Of a stretch of 64,000 bases of DNA, positions 21,932-32,990 are shown one piece after another; position 1 is the first letter of the stretch; the number at the start of each line of letters is the position of its first letter. The DNA is from Rhizodiscina lignyota (lineage: Eukaryota > Ascomycota > Dothideomycetes > Aulographales > Rhizodiscinaceae), in assembly GCA_010015805.1 (NCBI GenBank), contig ML978121.1:1054001-1118000 (forward strand), written 5' to 3'. The notes under the pieces are model-generated. The model ran no database searches. It was not told where the DNA came from and saw only the letters and a program-made list of their open reading frames with translations. Position numbers and translations under genes: made by a program.

Positions 21932-22445
21932 CTTTTGAGGGGTTAAAACTGGACAATGTTCCTGACTCGCGTTCGGCAACGTCACCTCCAGTGGAGCTCC
22001 CCCTGGTCATCGCATCCATGGGTCTGGCTGATAAATGAGAGCCGCATGCGCATCCGCTTTTCAACCTTCAAAAACTCTCCGGATTGCGAATCTCGTCAAA
22101 CTTTTACACTCTTTGATGAACCTTCGCTCCATTCCTGTTGCCTAATGTTATGGGTCTCACTTATTCCAGGCTTGCAACCTAGCAACTCCGAAGACAAGAA
22201 TAGAAGGCTGAGCTAGAACAGAGAGCTCCATTTGTGCGCCTTTCAATTCACGAATCAAACACAATAATGTTTCCCTCGAGAAGCCGGACAATTTGTTTCT
22301 CATCTCTGCGATCCAGCATTTGGATGCTCATCTTACAAGGAATGTTGCGCCTCCGTATCTACTGCTACCTCTCAGCCTATTCTTTGTCAAGCAATTCATC
22401 TCCTGACTTGTGAATCGGACACGCTTGCTTCTTCATTTTTTCACC

Positions 22446-25400
22446 ATGGAATCGTTGAGCGTTAGTGACGGAGGCCATGCTGGTCCATCGCGGCCCACAA
22501 ACCCGGAAATGGTGCCTGACCAAAGCCAGACTGAGCGCACTATAACTGAGCAAGGTATGTTAATGCTGTCACGTAATCGCAAAACCATATTGCTCACTTT
22601 TTACAAGATTTACGCAGCTTTCGACTCGGCAGCCTTACCGACGTTGAAACCATACGACGCTGTGCTGGAGACCCACGTGTGCAGAGAGCCGACATGTATA
22701 GTGCCCTGAACAATTATACTATTGCAAAAAAACTGGACGCCATTCTAATCATCATGGAATATATCGTGGGATATATGGGCAATGACATGATAGAGTCGGA
22801 TCTTTCTTTGTTCCTGCCCGTTGTTGCTCAGGGTGGAAATGTAGCTTTGGTCAAGTATCTCGCCGACAGGATTGCCGGCGTAGACATCTCTGAGTCTCTT
22901 CGTCTATCCTTATATCGCGCTGCTTCACATGGTCATCTGGAGGTCTTTCTTGAGCTTGTTAGCAGGGGCGCGGACCCTTATGCCAGAGATGAGGATGGGC
23001 TGACAGCTTTGGACGCTGCTGCTGCAACAGGCAACTGGGAAATCGTCCAATACTTTCTCGATGAAGGATTCGAAATCGACCCGAAAGGCTTTCAGGGAGA
23101 GCTACTGCATTTCGCAGCAAAAGCAGGCCACCTTGACATGGTTAAGAAGCTGCTTGAGCGAGGCGCGGACCTCAATGCTACAGATATCGATGGCCATAAC
23201 CCAATCGGGCTCGCCGCTACCAAAGGTCATTTACACATTGTGAAATATGTCTTCAACAGGATTGGAGCAGGTGACGGCTCAAGGTGGCACGCAGTTGCCC
23301 TGGACATCGCGCTCAGTCCGGCCTCATGGGAGAGCCAGGGGACGACGCTTCTGGAGAAACGTCGCACGGAGGTTATGAAGTTTTTGATTGATGAATGTGC
23401 TGTAGACATCAATTCTCGGGACATGAACGGGATGACCATCCTCCACCATGCTGCCAAATCCAGCCACAAGTATCTTGTGCATGCTTTGATCGAAATGAAC
23501 GCCAATCCTTTTATTCGAGACCAGTTGGGAAGGACAGCAAGGGACGCTGCAGATGCCGCAGAAGACACACTACCATTAATGATCATGGAAGGCTTCATTC
23601 GAAAACACTGCAAAAGCAGCTGGATATATCGGATAGGCTTTGAACACGCATTTGATCGAACAGCTCGTGTAGCGCTCACGAAAGTGACGGCGGGCGAGTT
23701 CTTCACAGACGAGATCGACTCCCTCTCCCTGACTGCCCGTGATGTCAAGAGTACACTTCAACAAGCGGTAAGACCCTTTTGGCTCCACCTCGAGAACAAT
23801 AATGTAAGTCGATCTGAAATCTGTCTATATACATTCTCACTCTTAATAGGGCCCTCTGTTTACCGTAAGCGCCTCTAATATTACGAATTGGATCTCACTA
23901 ACTCCGCAAGGCGACTATATGCCGAATTATCAGCCTCAAAGGATACAAGTGGTACAAAGAGTATCAGGCTGCGAATGAGGCCGCGGATGAGGCTGCGGAT
24001 GCTGGCGCGACTTTGGTTTCGGTTGCACTGGAGTTTCTTGCGCGCACATTCAACGAGGTGGAACAAGATGCATCAAGATCTCATTTAAAGTTCCGAGGGC
24101 CATCATATCGCACATTCACGATAGAGCTTGTTCCCGAAGATGATGAAAGCGACAATTCGGATTATGAAATGTATAACGAAGGGCTGAGGTCAGAGCAAAG
24201 GCGAAGCAATGACGAGAAAGGAGGCGAAAACTCCAATGAGGGAAAGCTTGGGCGTACACCGAAAAGCGATAGCAGCCAAGAATCCATTGCCCAAGAGACC
24301 CGCGACGAGGAGGCAACCTACCTGGAATCCATTCTAGAAGAAGCCGTGGAAGACCAAGTGGATGACGTGTCTGTACAAAATGGAGCGGAGAGTGACGAGG
24401 CTGTACAACACGAAAATAAAAAGGTGACGGTTGCGGATAATCCAGGTGGATCGGATCAAACCGAGGACAACCGAAGCGACGGCTTGGAAGAGGACAATGA
24501 AATACCCGAGAACGAAACTAGCCAGGGGAGGAATCAGGGAAACGAAGAGCCAGTCGAAGCTACACAGGCACAAGAGCAAGATCCTCAGATACCACGGACT
24601 GGACGCAGGCCACCGACATATATCAAGGTCGCAAGGAGGCATCTCGATATTGCCACATTGGAATATTACGGTCTCCCGTACGAGTTTGATTCCGTGGGCA
24701 TTCACCACTTCTTTTAACCCCGTTGCAGTGAATGTTGACTTTAAATAGCATGACGAAAGCTATATCATTATTCGTCGCGAATTGAGTACAGCTGAAACGG
24801 ATATTCTTTTTGAACACTCGCGTCGCCTTCGAAAAAAGCTAGAAGCTGAAAACACGGACGGTAATTTCTACCCCTTAGAGTGATAGTGAAGACGAGCAAT
24901 TTGATGTTGATATATAGGAATGCGTAAAACAATAGAGCCTGCTTATCCAACCGAGGATGAAAGAGTATTTGACATAAGGACATTTGTGGTAAGTACTTAG
25001 CGACTCCACAGCGCTGTACCGCTAACTCTTGAATCTAGATTCCTTACTTCGACTCGAGGCCAAAAGGTCGGTATCGGGACGATCCAAATGATCCAAATGG
25101 AGAAACCTTGTCTCAAGGACCTTGTCAGAAGAGTGAAAACCCAGAGATGGGCATTCACATCCCGCGCACATTGGACGAGTCCTATTATCTTGGTTTAGCC
25201 GTTGATCAACTTGAGTCTCGAAATACCGACCAAGTGCTTAGCCGGGAAGGACATAAGAGCTTGCTTATGGTTTCGGAGCTCTGGTGTTGGAAGGCAGACA
25301 ACGTTATTCTGACAGCTTTCCCTAACACTCGGAATGAGCGCGACTCAAAACATCTCTTGCTTGATTTCATACTATCGCAGACGGCTGATATTAGACGCAG

Positions 25401-26494
25401 TACGAAGCAGGATATAACCAGCGTGCAGCTTATGGCATGGATCATGTCCGAGTGCATCAACTTTCTTGATCGTCCTTGCATGGCCGGCTTACAAGAGACG
25501 ATCTTCCAGACGTTTGAAAAATCGATCGCGAACACTTCTGAGAGGGTTGAGGATTATATAAGTCAGGGGGGCAATGAAAACGACGGCATGAAGAGTTATA
25601 TGGAAAGGGAGTTTATTCACCATATAAGCGACATCCGCGACGAGCTTGTCATGATCGATAGTGTCATTGAGCAACAGCGGGAGGTCTGGGACGCTCTGTT
25701 CAAAGACTGTGGAACACTTATTGAGAGCAAAGACCCCAATCTACGGCAAATTCTCGAAAGGCCGAATGAACAGTTGCCTCTGTTCCAGCGTCGAGTACAG
25801 AGATTGCTACGAGATGCAGACCTCGTTGAAAGACGGATTCTCGTTCAACTGGATCTAAAGACGAAGCACGCATCTCTAAGGCAGTCAGAGGCTGCCTTAG
25901 AAGAGACACGTAATAGTACAACCCTCAACACCGCCGTCATTGGGTTTACAGTCATCACGGTTGTCTTTACGCCGCTATCGTTTTTCGCAAGTCTGTTTGC
26001 TCTTCCGATCGACCGATTCCAGCGAAGTCAAGTAGTCGAGGGAGGCTCAGCGGTGTACACCACCAGCTACATCGGCAGGTGGATGAGTGAGTTTCCGTCC
26101 CCTATTTCTTACAATCCGTACATGTCTAAACAGCACAGGCGTGGGTGAGATCGTATCTCTTGTGGTCACAGCAGCTACCGTCTTCATCGCCTTTTATCTG
26201 TTAAAATCTCGTGCGCCCAGACTGCGAGATGATGAGCGGCCACAAGCAGAATTGGAATTGAATCCGCCGGCACTTGAGGATAAGGACGAGCTCCTTTGGG
26301 GAGTCCCACGTGCGAGTAATGACAATCCTGGAGACTCGACGTCCAGAATAGAGCCTCGAAAAAGATTCTCCACATCACATGAGGAGGATGCAAATGGGAA
26401 TCGAGAGACATCAAGGCACCGGCATGCCCCGCGTGACATTTTTCATAATATGCTCAGAAGGGCGCCGAAGAAGACTGAAGACCCAGAGCGATGA
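22446..26494 (+). CDS. ankyrin-repeat protein with C-terminal CorA-like transporter domain (apparent frameshift)
   Basis: Exons read by eye: 22446-22554, 22608-23803, a 15-base micro-exon 23850-23864, 23911-24693, 24749-24860, 24918-24989, 25039-26086, 26139-26494 (about 1229 aa if one base is corrected). Residues about 80-330 hold six or more ankyrin repeats (AASHGHLEVFLELVSRGADP; AAKAGHLDMVKKLLERGADL). An acidic disordered region follows, then RTGRRPPTYIKVARRHLD and LDESYYLGLAVDQLE, typical of fungal ankyrin/CorA-like fusions. Two C-terminal membrane segments (NTAVIGFTVITVVFTPLSFF and VSLVVTAATVFIAFYLL) match the CorA two-helix pore unit, but the GMN motif of true Mg2+ channels is not seen. 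In exon 6, an A4 run at 24960-24963 puts the frame out by one base: with three A it reads TEDERVFDIRTFV. Sequencing error or pseudogenisation are both possible. Confidence 0.8.
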
Positions 26495-26698
26495 CAGGAT
26501 CTGAAGCTCGGTCGGAGAGGATATTATTTTCTCTGAGCGCCATGTACAAGCCCGGAGTTGATGAATATGATACAATATTCCACTCCTCCAATCTAACTTA
26601 ATCACCTGTCCGTATCTATGCAACACGTCTCGCTTACTCTACTGGAGTATCTTGAGTGAAAGCGCGATCTACGAAAACACTTGCTTTTATGATTTCCA

Positions 26699-28114
26699 TC
26701 ACCGAGCAAGCGGCGGAATTATGTTATGCTCTGTCCAATTCCAGATCTGCGACGAATCATGGGCCTGCCAGGTTGCACCTGTCCACCAAGTGCTTCGCTT
26801 CCCCTGCAGACCATTGAGCGTCCGATAGAAACCCTTTCGTATCGCGTCGGGTGAGACTGTGAGCTCAAAAGGCCTGTGATCGTTGAAGCCTGCAAATTCG
26901 GGCGTCCCATTGGCGGGAGGAAAGCCGAACTCTTTTACCAACTTTGCGATCGTAGCCAATATATCGGACTTCACCTTGTCATTATCTATGGCATGTGGGC
27001 TGCTGTAGTAGGCAGTCTGAAGTCCCGGTATGATGGTCGGTCCGAAGCCATAGATCCCTGGCAACGGAGGAAGACCAAACGGTGCGTCCTTGTCAGCGTT
27101 GGTTATTGACGTATTATCTGGGATTCCGGAGTTCCGAATCACGGCGTCCCAGTAGTAGCTGTTGTTAAACTGACCTAGCAGATGGCGTTCTTCAGCATCG
27201 GTATCGAGGAAACTGAGGCTCGAGAGCTTCGGCTGAATTGCTATCAGGAGCTTCGAGGCCTTGACGAGTTTGCAGCCCTGTGGAGTTGAGAAGGCAACTA
27301 TGACACCACTGTCATGGCGCTCAATTCTGGAAACATTGGCGCTCACGAAGGCGCTAGATCCAAGCTTGAGCAGTGCCTTGTCGTAGATCTTATGGTTGTC
27401 ATTGTCGGCTGTCGTGACGAAGCCGTTGAGGAGGGTGTTCTCGACGGTTATCTTAGCGAAATATTTCATGATGTACAAGGTACGCTGGGCTAGCATGTTG
27501 CCGACGCCCTCGATCATTTCGAATCCTACGCTGGCGAGTGCGCCAAGCTGATGCTTCTTCAGGAAATCGCCCCAGGAGAGCAGAAAATCTTCTGGAATAG
27601 GGGAAGGGAGGTCGTATCCATTTGACAGGAAGGGGAACTGGTCCAAAATGCTGCCGTATTTGAGCAATGCCGCTGTCAAATTCCCTTTGGGAGCGAAAAC
27701 CGAAGGCGAAAGAACTTCTCCGGTTCGAAAGTTGGCAAATTTTGCGACGGGAGTGCTACCAGCCTCATCAAACGGCTTCATGTTTACTCCCAAGTGGTCG
27801 AAGTAGTTCTGGACAACGGAAATGTTATCAAATACTATCACGCCGTAGTCAAAGGTTTGTCCAGTGGCCGCATCTTTGAAAGTGTTAACATGGCCACCTA
27901 GGACGGGTTCCTTTTCGATCAACGCGACACTTTTGCCGAGCTGTTGTAGTCGGATTGCAGAATATGTCCCACTGGAACCGCCACCAATGATGCAGACATC
28001 GCGTGTAAGTATTTTCTCTTCATGGAATACTGATTCGTCGATGTTCCCCAATGCCGTAGAACAGATGGAGACAAGGAGAATCAACGAACGCAGCAACAAG
28101 CAATTGACGTTCAT
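26699..28114 (-). CDS. secreted FAD-dependent amine oxidase-like oxidoreductase
   Basis: Single-exon ORF; the first true ATG (MNVNCLLLRSLILLVSICST) gives 471 aa with a signal peptide of about 25 residues. The Rossmann dinucleotide-binding motif follows, VCIIGGGSSGTYSAIRL, with IEKE at the end of the second strand, and GGHVNTF, the substrate/FAD contact region of flavin-containing amine oxidases. The C-terminus has YRTLNGLQGKRSTWWTGATW, the usual FAD-proximal segment. Members of this fungal group include beta-cyclopiazonate-dehydrogenase-like enzymes, but the substrate here is unknown and no cluster partners are adjacent. A minus-strand TATA-like element lies about 60 bases upstream. Confidence 0.88.
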   Translation of the reverse strand: MNVNCLLLRSLILLVSICSTALGNIDESVFHEEKILTRDVCIIGGGSSGTYSAIRLQQLGKSVALIEKEPVLGGHVNTFKDAATGQTFDYGVIVFDNISVVQNYFDHLGVNMKPFDEAGSTPVAKFANFRTGEVLSPSVFAPKGNLTAALLKYGSILDQFPFLSNGYDLPSPIPEDFLLSWGDFLKKHQLGALASVGFEMIEGVGNMLAQRTLYIMKYFAKITVENTLLNGFVTTADNDNHKIYDKALLKLGSSAFVSANVSRIERHDSGVIVAFSTPQGCKLVKASKLLIAIQPKLSSLSFLDTDAEERHLLGQFNNSYYWDAVIRNSGIPDNTSITNADKDAPFGLPPLPGIYGFGPTIIPGLQTAYYSSPHAIDNDKVKSDILATIAKLVKEFGFPPANGTPEFAGFNDHRPFELTVSPDAIRKGFYRTLNGLQGKRSTWWTGATWQAHDSSQIWNWTEHNIIPPLAR

Positions 28115-28173
28115 GGTAAGCCGGGATGTTTTCAAAGAGGGTCAGAATAAAATCGGACTGCCTACCACTCTAC

Positions 28174-28183
28174 TATATTTATA
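28174..28183 (-). promoter_or_regulatory. TATA-like element of the amine oxidase-like gene
   Basis: TATAAATATA on the minus strand, 60-70 bases upstream of the ATG at 28114. Confidence 0.5.
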
Positions 28184-30343
28184 CAGACACACGACACTTT
28201 CAAATCCGTATTCGGCACGCTGCGGCGAGTCTTGTTCATTTCAGCTCGAAAGCGACGCGGTAGCAACTAGCCGCTTTCGATGACTCTAGCTGCACCTTGC
28301 TGCACTGCGTTAATGCTGAAGGAGCAAGTACCCGAAATTTCAAAATAGAGCAGAAAACATGAAAATTATTCCGAAAGCGTTGAATACGGGAGGAATGGCG
28401 GCTACGAGATAGCTAAAAGATTTGAAATATATATTCGGAAGGCTCCTATATTCAACGTCAACTTGTTAAAAATTTGAAATCTAAATCTCAAGGTTCCGAG
28501 GGTCTCTCGTTCGGGTTCGACAGGAATAGATGCAGATTGTGTCGGTCCAGAGACATGGAATCAGCCTGCAGTAGCGGAGCGGAGCCTTCGAAGTACCGCA
28601 TGAAGGCTCGGCGTCATCCTGGCCCGAGCAGCGAATAAGGAGCCCATGGAAAGCTGACATCAATTGAGCAAGAGAAATAGATGGATAGCAACGTGATAGA
28701 AGAATACAGAGTATGTCTGCTTTTGCAAGTAGATGGTGGCCTTGGACTGGTTGTGCTAGGCTATCGCTAAAGAAGGCTCTGGCAGATAGCTATAGGTCGG
28801 GATTTAACTTCTTGTAGATGGTGGATGTGGCTGGTCGGAGCATACAGCGCGCACGAAGTGGCGAATATCGTGGATTGATTGAAGCGAGAAATCTCTGAAG
28901 GAGAAGGAATGATAATAGACAAGTGCACGTGCTCGCGCTAGTGACGGGACGCTATGAGCACCTCCTGACATGGCTCAGGGAGGGACTGCATAATTCCTGC
29001 CATACTATATACCATCATATTTTTGTAAATTGAGAATCTTTCTGTTCGGTGTATTATATGTATATAGTGGTGAAGTAGGCCGAGAATGGAAACTAACTTG
29101 CTATATCTTAAGGCTAAAGCTCACGCTGGATTCACACTTTAAGGGAGTTTAGCAAGTCAGCTAGAAACCTATCACAAAAGCGACTTAAAAGTAAGACTTA
29201 TGTCCTTTTTAACCTTATAAAGTAGTATAAATACTTTATTTTCAATTCACCATATCCGCGAATCAGCCCAATGGCGCACTTTCACAAAAGACAGACTCCA
29301 AGAGAATTGCACGGAATATCGTGCGCACTCGTTGCAAAATCCGTCAACATATGCCATTGATAGTCCCCTGCACGTGCCGTCGTTCGATGGAGGCATTTCA
29401 GAAGAAAGAATCTTGAGGCGGAAGCTGCACAAACAGATTGGGCAAGGTGGAAACAATACGCCCAGGAGAAGCTCGCTAGAGTCATGGAATTCGGCAGACG
29501 AATCATAGCATTCATCTACGGTTTCGGTATCTACTATTCCTTCACATCCGATGCGCAAAATGGTATGCCTACGAGATATGGTTCATGTTTGGAGAACTGG
29601 GAATAGTTTCAGGTAACTTCCTCTCCTCTAGCAGCTGTATTACTTGCCACGGAAATTCTGGACTGAATCGACGATGAACGGCATAGGTGTGCTCAGGAGA
29701 GCGGGAAATGGGGCCGTAAGACATGCGCTGGTAGCATCTGCCCGCTTGAACGATGCGGCAATCGAGATGTTTAAAAGTGGATCGCGGATCGGGAACGTAG
29801 AACTCGCTGGAGACGTCGACGTCTCAGCGGAGATGTCGCAGAGAATCGAGCTAGCGATCTGCATGAGATGTTACACACCCTTGTGTCCACACTTTACATG
29901 CATTTCAGCGTCGATTCTTCTCTCCAAGCTGCCTCTATTCTCCCATCAAGCAACGTGGCATGGAAAGAATGGCAATATGCCCACTTTCGTGTGGAAGCAC
30001 AAAAATTTGTGTGATTTCGGTCGAGACAGCCACAATTGAGACCGTGCTTGTTCGACGTCGGGCGCTGAAGTCTTCTCTTGTCAAGTGGTGTCGGTTTTAT
30101 GATGATTGAGACATTGTCTTGAAAATAACGTTGCACGATGAGTCCAGATACTGTCAAAGCCACATCTTGTCTCTTGAAGAGAGGGTTGTACAAGCCATAT
30201 TCTGTAGCAGATGCGAAGGGTCCAGGCACTTGAGATGGCGAATTGATGCTTCTATAAATTCCGTTCGGCGCTCAGCATAGAAGTAAAATCCACCTCTTCC
30301 TCAACACGAAGACTTCCTCCAGTCTCTTATCTGCTCCACAATC
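28184..30343. other. 2.2-kb intergenic region
   Basis: Between the amine-oxidase promoter and the small secreted protein. An AT-rich block lies at about 29000-29250. Around 29380-29880 two stretches translate into protein-like sequence (DWARWKQYAQEKLARVMEF; RAGNGAVRHALVASARLNDA) but in different frames and without clear splice signals or a start; they may be relics of a decayed gene. No domain is recognised. Confidence 0.45.
30254..30260 (+). promoter_or_regulatory. TATA box of the small secreted-protein gene
   Basis: TATAAAT, 84 bases upstream of the ATG at 30344, the spacing expected for a fungal TATA promoter with a short leader. Confidence 0.6.
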
Positions 30344-30711
30344 ATGCTCCTTTCAAAGTCCCTCGTTGCTCTCATCTCGCTGCTGGCGTCAGTCCACTGC
30401 CTCCCCGTCCGTAAGTCCCTTTCACTCCTCGATTCAATTCGAGCAGCATTGATCGTAGAATTAGTCAACCGTCGAGATTCTGGCAACACCATCACAGGCG
30501 CATTGGCCGGCGCCGAACAGACTGGCCTCTCAGGCAATGGAGAACTCGCGGGTGAGCTATCAGGCGTAGAAACCACTGTCATAGACGAGACCGGCACTGT
30601 CGAGCAAGTAGTGCCAACGAGTGAGTCGTTTGCTGCTTCACATGAGGATTAGGTCCACCCTGCTAACATGCAGCTCAGAACGTGGTATTGAGCTCGAAGC
30701 TCCTAAGGTAA
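30344..30711 (+). CDS. small secreted protein (unknown)
   Basis: Three small exons by my reading: 30344-30410, 30459-30620, 30674-30711, giving 88 aa. Introns are 48 and 53 bp; the second has a GCTAAC branch site just before its CAG acceptor. An unspliced reading is also open and would give 102 aa ending at 30652, so RNA data are needed to choose. The N-terminus (MLLSKSLVALISLLASVHCLP) is a signal peptide. The mature part is small, Gly/Thr/Glu-rich (GNTITGALAGAEQTGLSGNG) and lacks a Cys pattern. Secretion is well supported; function is unknown. Confidence 0.65.
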
Positions 30712-30997
30712 CGCAGGGTACTGCGTGAGGGCAACTGGGCTGCGCTGTTAAGGAGCGCATGATAGGGTGACGAAGCGCAATGATGACGGGTAAGCGATGC
30801 AGCAATTTGAGTTGCTCCTCGCAATGCAACTCGTGGGAGGTTTTTGCAGTCTATCCGTGATCGCGACATTCGACAATTCAAAATGAAGCATAAGCGAAAG
30901 CTTTTCGTTTATCATTCCATTCGTTTGGCAAAAAGTGGTATTAGCAACTCAGAGTAACAGGCATCAGATCTCGTACATTTGCATTTGCGTCGTCCCT

Positions 30998-32990
30998 TCA
31001 TTGACCATTGAGTACACTAGCAAGCGCTCCCAAGACTCCCTTCATGTCTCTGACTCCTTCGCCCTCAATGCCCCTCTCTGCTGCTGCTTGAGCCTGTGTC
31101 TCCCTGCTCCTTCGCTCTAGACTTTGTGCCGAGGAAGCAAGAATTCGATCCGCCACGCGCTCAGCTGCGACACGGTACTGTGAGATTTTGTGCACGCCAT
31201 CGGCGAACAGGTCAACGGCCGGCTCTATCTTAGCCGTGAGCGAAGAGAGGTGGTTTGAGAGTGATTGTGCTGTGGATGATGATTCTGAGGCCGCTGTAGG
31301 ATGGGTGCTGGGTTTAGAAAGCGTAGTCGGTTGGGTTAGTGAAGCGAATATTGAGGCCTGTGAGGGGTCGAGAAGTGCCACGTCGATTCCTTGTGATGTT
31401 TCCGTTTCTAGAGGATGAGGTCGTAACTTTGGTCTTCGCTCTCCATCTAACGCAACGGTTTGAGAGCTGTGGGGTGTCGTTGCTGATGGAGCTGGTAATG
31501 AAGACGCAGAAGAAGATTCCAGTAAAGCCTCCCATGAATCTCGCTCCTCTTGCAACCTGCACGACTATCAGCTTCGTCATTCGATACTATATAGTGCTTG
31601 GCCAAAATACCTTCTAATGTCTTCTTCCAGCTCCTGCAATTTCGACGCCATTTGCGCATTTCTTGGATTTGGCCGTTTGACCAACACTGCAGGTTCCAGT
31701 TCTTCTCTTGTGAACCAATCAGACATTTCTGGTCTGTTCGCAATGTCTTTCAAGATCTCTTCCTCGATATGACGGGCTGGCTTTGCATCAGTCGGAGTGC
31801 AAAGCGGGCTCAGGGAGAATTTACCTGCAAGTGCCGCACCTCCATCTGTGCCATCACCAGATTGCTTCTCTGGCAGAGCCCTTTTGGCACACCAAGTGAG
31901 CAGTTGTTTCATCCGGCGTGGTTCCGGTATACTCTGCTCGATATGTTTGTAGAAATCTCGAGGCTCGACATCGGCATGCGGGACGGCTGTAACGACAAAG
32001 ATAACCGAGTTAGCTTCCAATTCTTCTGATATGACCGAACGAAAAGGAATCGGCATTGGCGCTGGTGAACTCTTCACTGCGCGATCGGTCGCAGCATCTA
32101 AGATATCGAACTGAATGTCAATGTTAAGGATGTCGACGAGATTTGCCTACCATGCGAAGTGCCACTCTCAATCAGAGAGCTTGCCCGTCTGCCACGCATG
32201 CCGGTGCTGCTTCTCCTGTGTCCTTCGTCGCTGTTTTTCTTCCGCATCTCTTTATTTCGCCGAATTACAGGCGTATCAGCGAAAGGCAGAGCAATCTTTT
32301 TCGGTGTCCGGCCCTTTGCAACCTCCACTTCACTATTAACCTGCGGAACTATTTCCTCCTGTGCCTTCGGCGCAGGGACGCTGACTTCCGGAGCGGTTAC
32401 TTGATTGACACTTTTTGGCTCTGGCTCTGGCTCTGGCAAAGGACTCCGGACCGGCTCCTTCTCACCACTCAGACGCGCAGACCGTCGCACTCTTTTCGAC
32501 GCGTCATTGTCTTTCTTCGCAGATTCGGAAAACGAGTACTTCTTTCGCCTTCGCTTTGGTGTCGTAACGCGTGCTTCTACTGGAGCTGGCTCGGGCTCTG
32601 GATGTGGTGCAGTTGTTTTGGTTTGCGTCTTCTTCGCTCGTGATCGTGAAAACTGAAAACCATCGTCGTTCTCATCGTATGCTGCGTTGACGTAAGAAGT
32701 GAGTTCCGCACGCGCCGGCTTCGAATGGGTTTTGGTTCGAGAACGCGCCAATTTTGCAATAGACTGGAAGGAACTGAAGTCTACTCACATGGCCTTGCCT
32801 TCTTGCTGCGCTCTCCATTTACTTTGCCGTGGGCGTGCTCCACCCCATCAACTTTAACCTTCTTAGACGTGGTATGCGGCGCCTCGTTCTCGTCGTCGAA
32901 TGCATGATACGCGGTCCTTCTACGCGTCGCCCTCTGCGTCGAAGCCATTTCCAATGTTTGCAAAGGCGACCGCGTCATTACTAAAGTCAT
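30998..32990 (-). CDS. DSN1: kinetochore protein Dsn1/Mis13 (MIND complex)
   Basis: Structural subunit of the Mis12/MIND complex linking centromeric chromatin to the microtubule-binding outer kinetochore. Exons: 32990-32789, 32681-32151, 31986-31611, 31556-30998; 555 aa, all GT-AG introns. The N-terminal 240 residues are basic and disordered (KRVRRSARLSG). The conserved core begins RRSSTGMRGRRASSLIESG, the Dsn1/Mis13 family signature, then after the third exon junction DFYKHIEQSIPEPRRMKQLL. The C-terminal half is coiled coil (KLQELEEDIRRLQEERDSW) and ends VLGALASVLNGQ. An in-frame ATG at 32948 (MASTQRATRR) is an alternative start. The acceptor of the first intron (107 bp) is the least certain junction. 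Confidence 0.9.

Larger units (their letters stand above)
20851..22445. other. 1.6-kb gene-free region with insertions and duplication
   Basis: Between GGPP synthase and the ankyrin/CorA-like gene. It changes composition sharply: a very AT-rich block (about 21280-21540) is mitochondrial in origin, followed by a run of ten G at 21596-21605 and an 88-bp tandem duplication. No nuclear gene is recognised. Confidence 0.7.
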
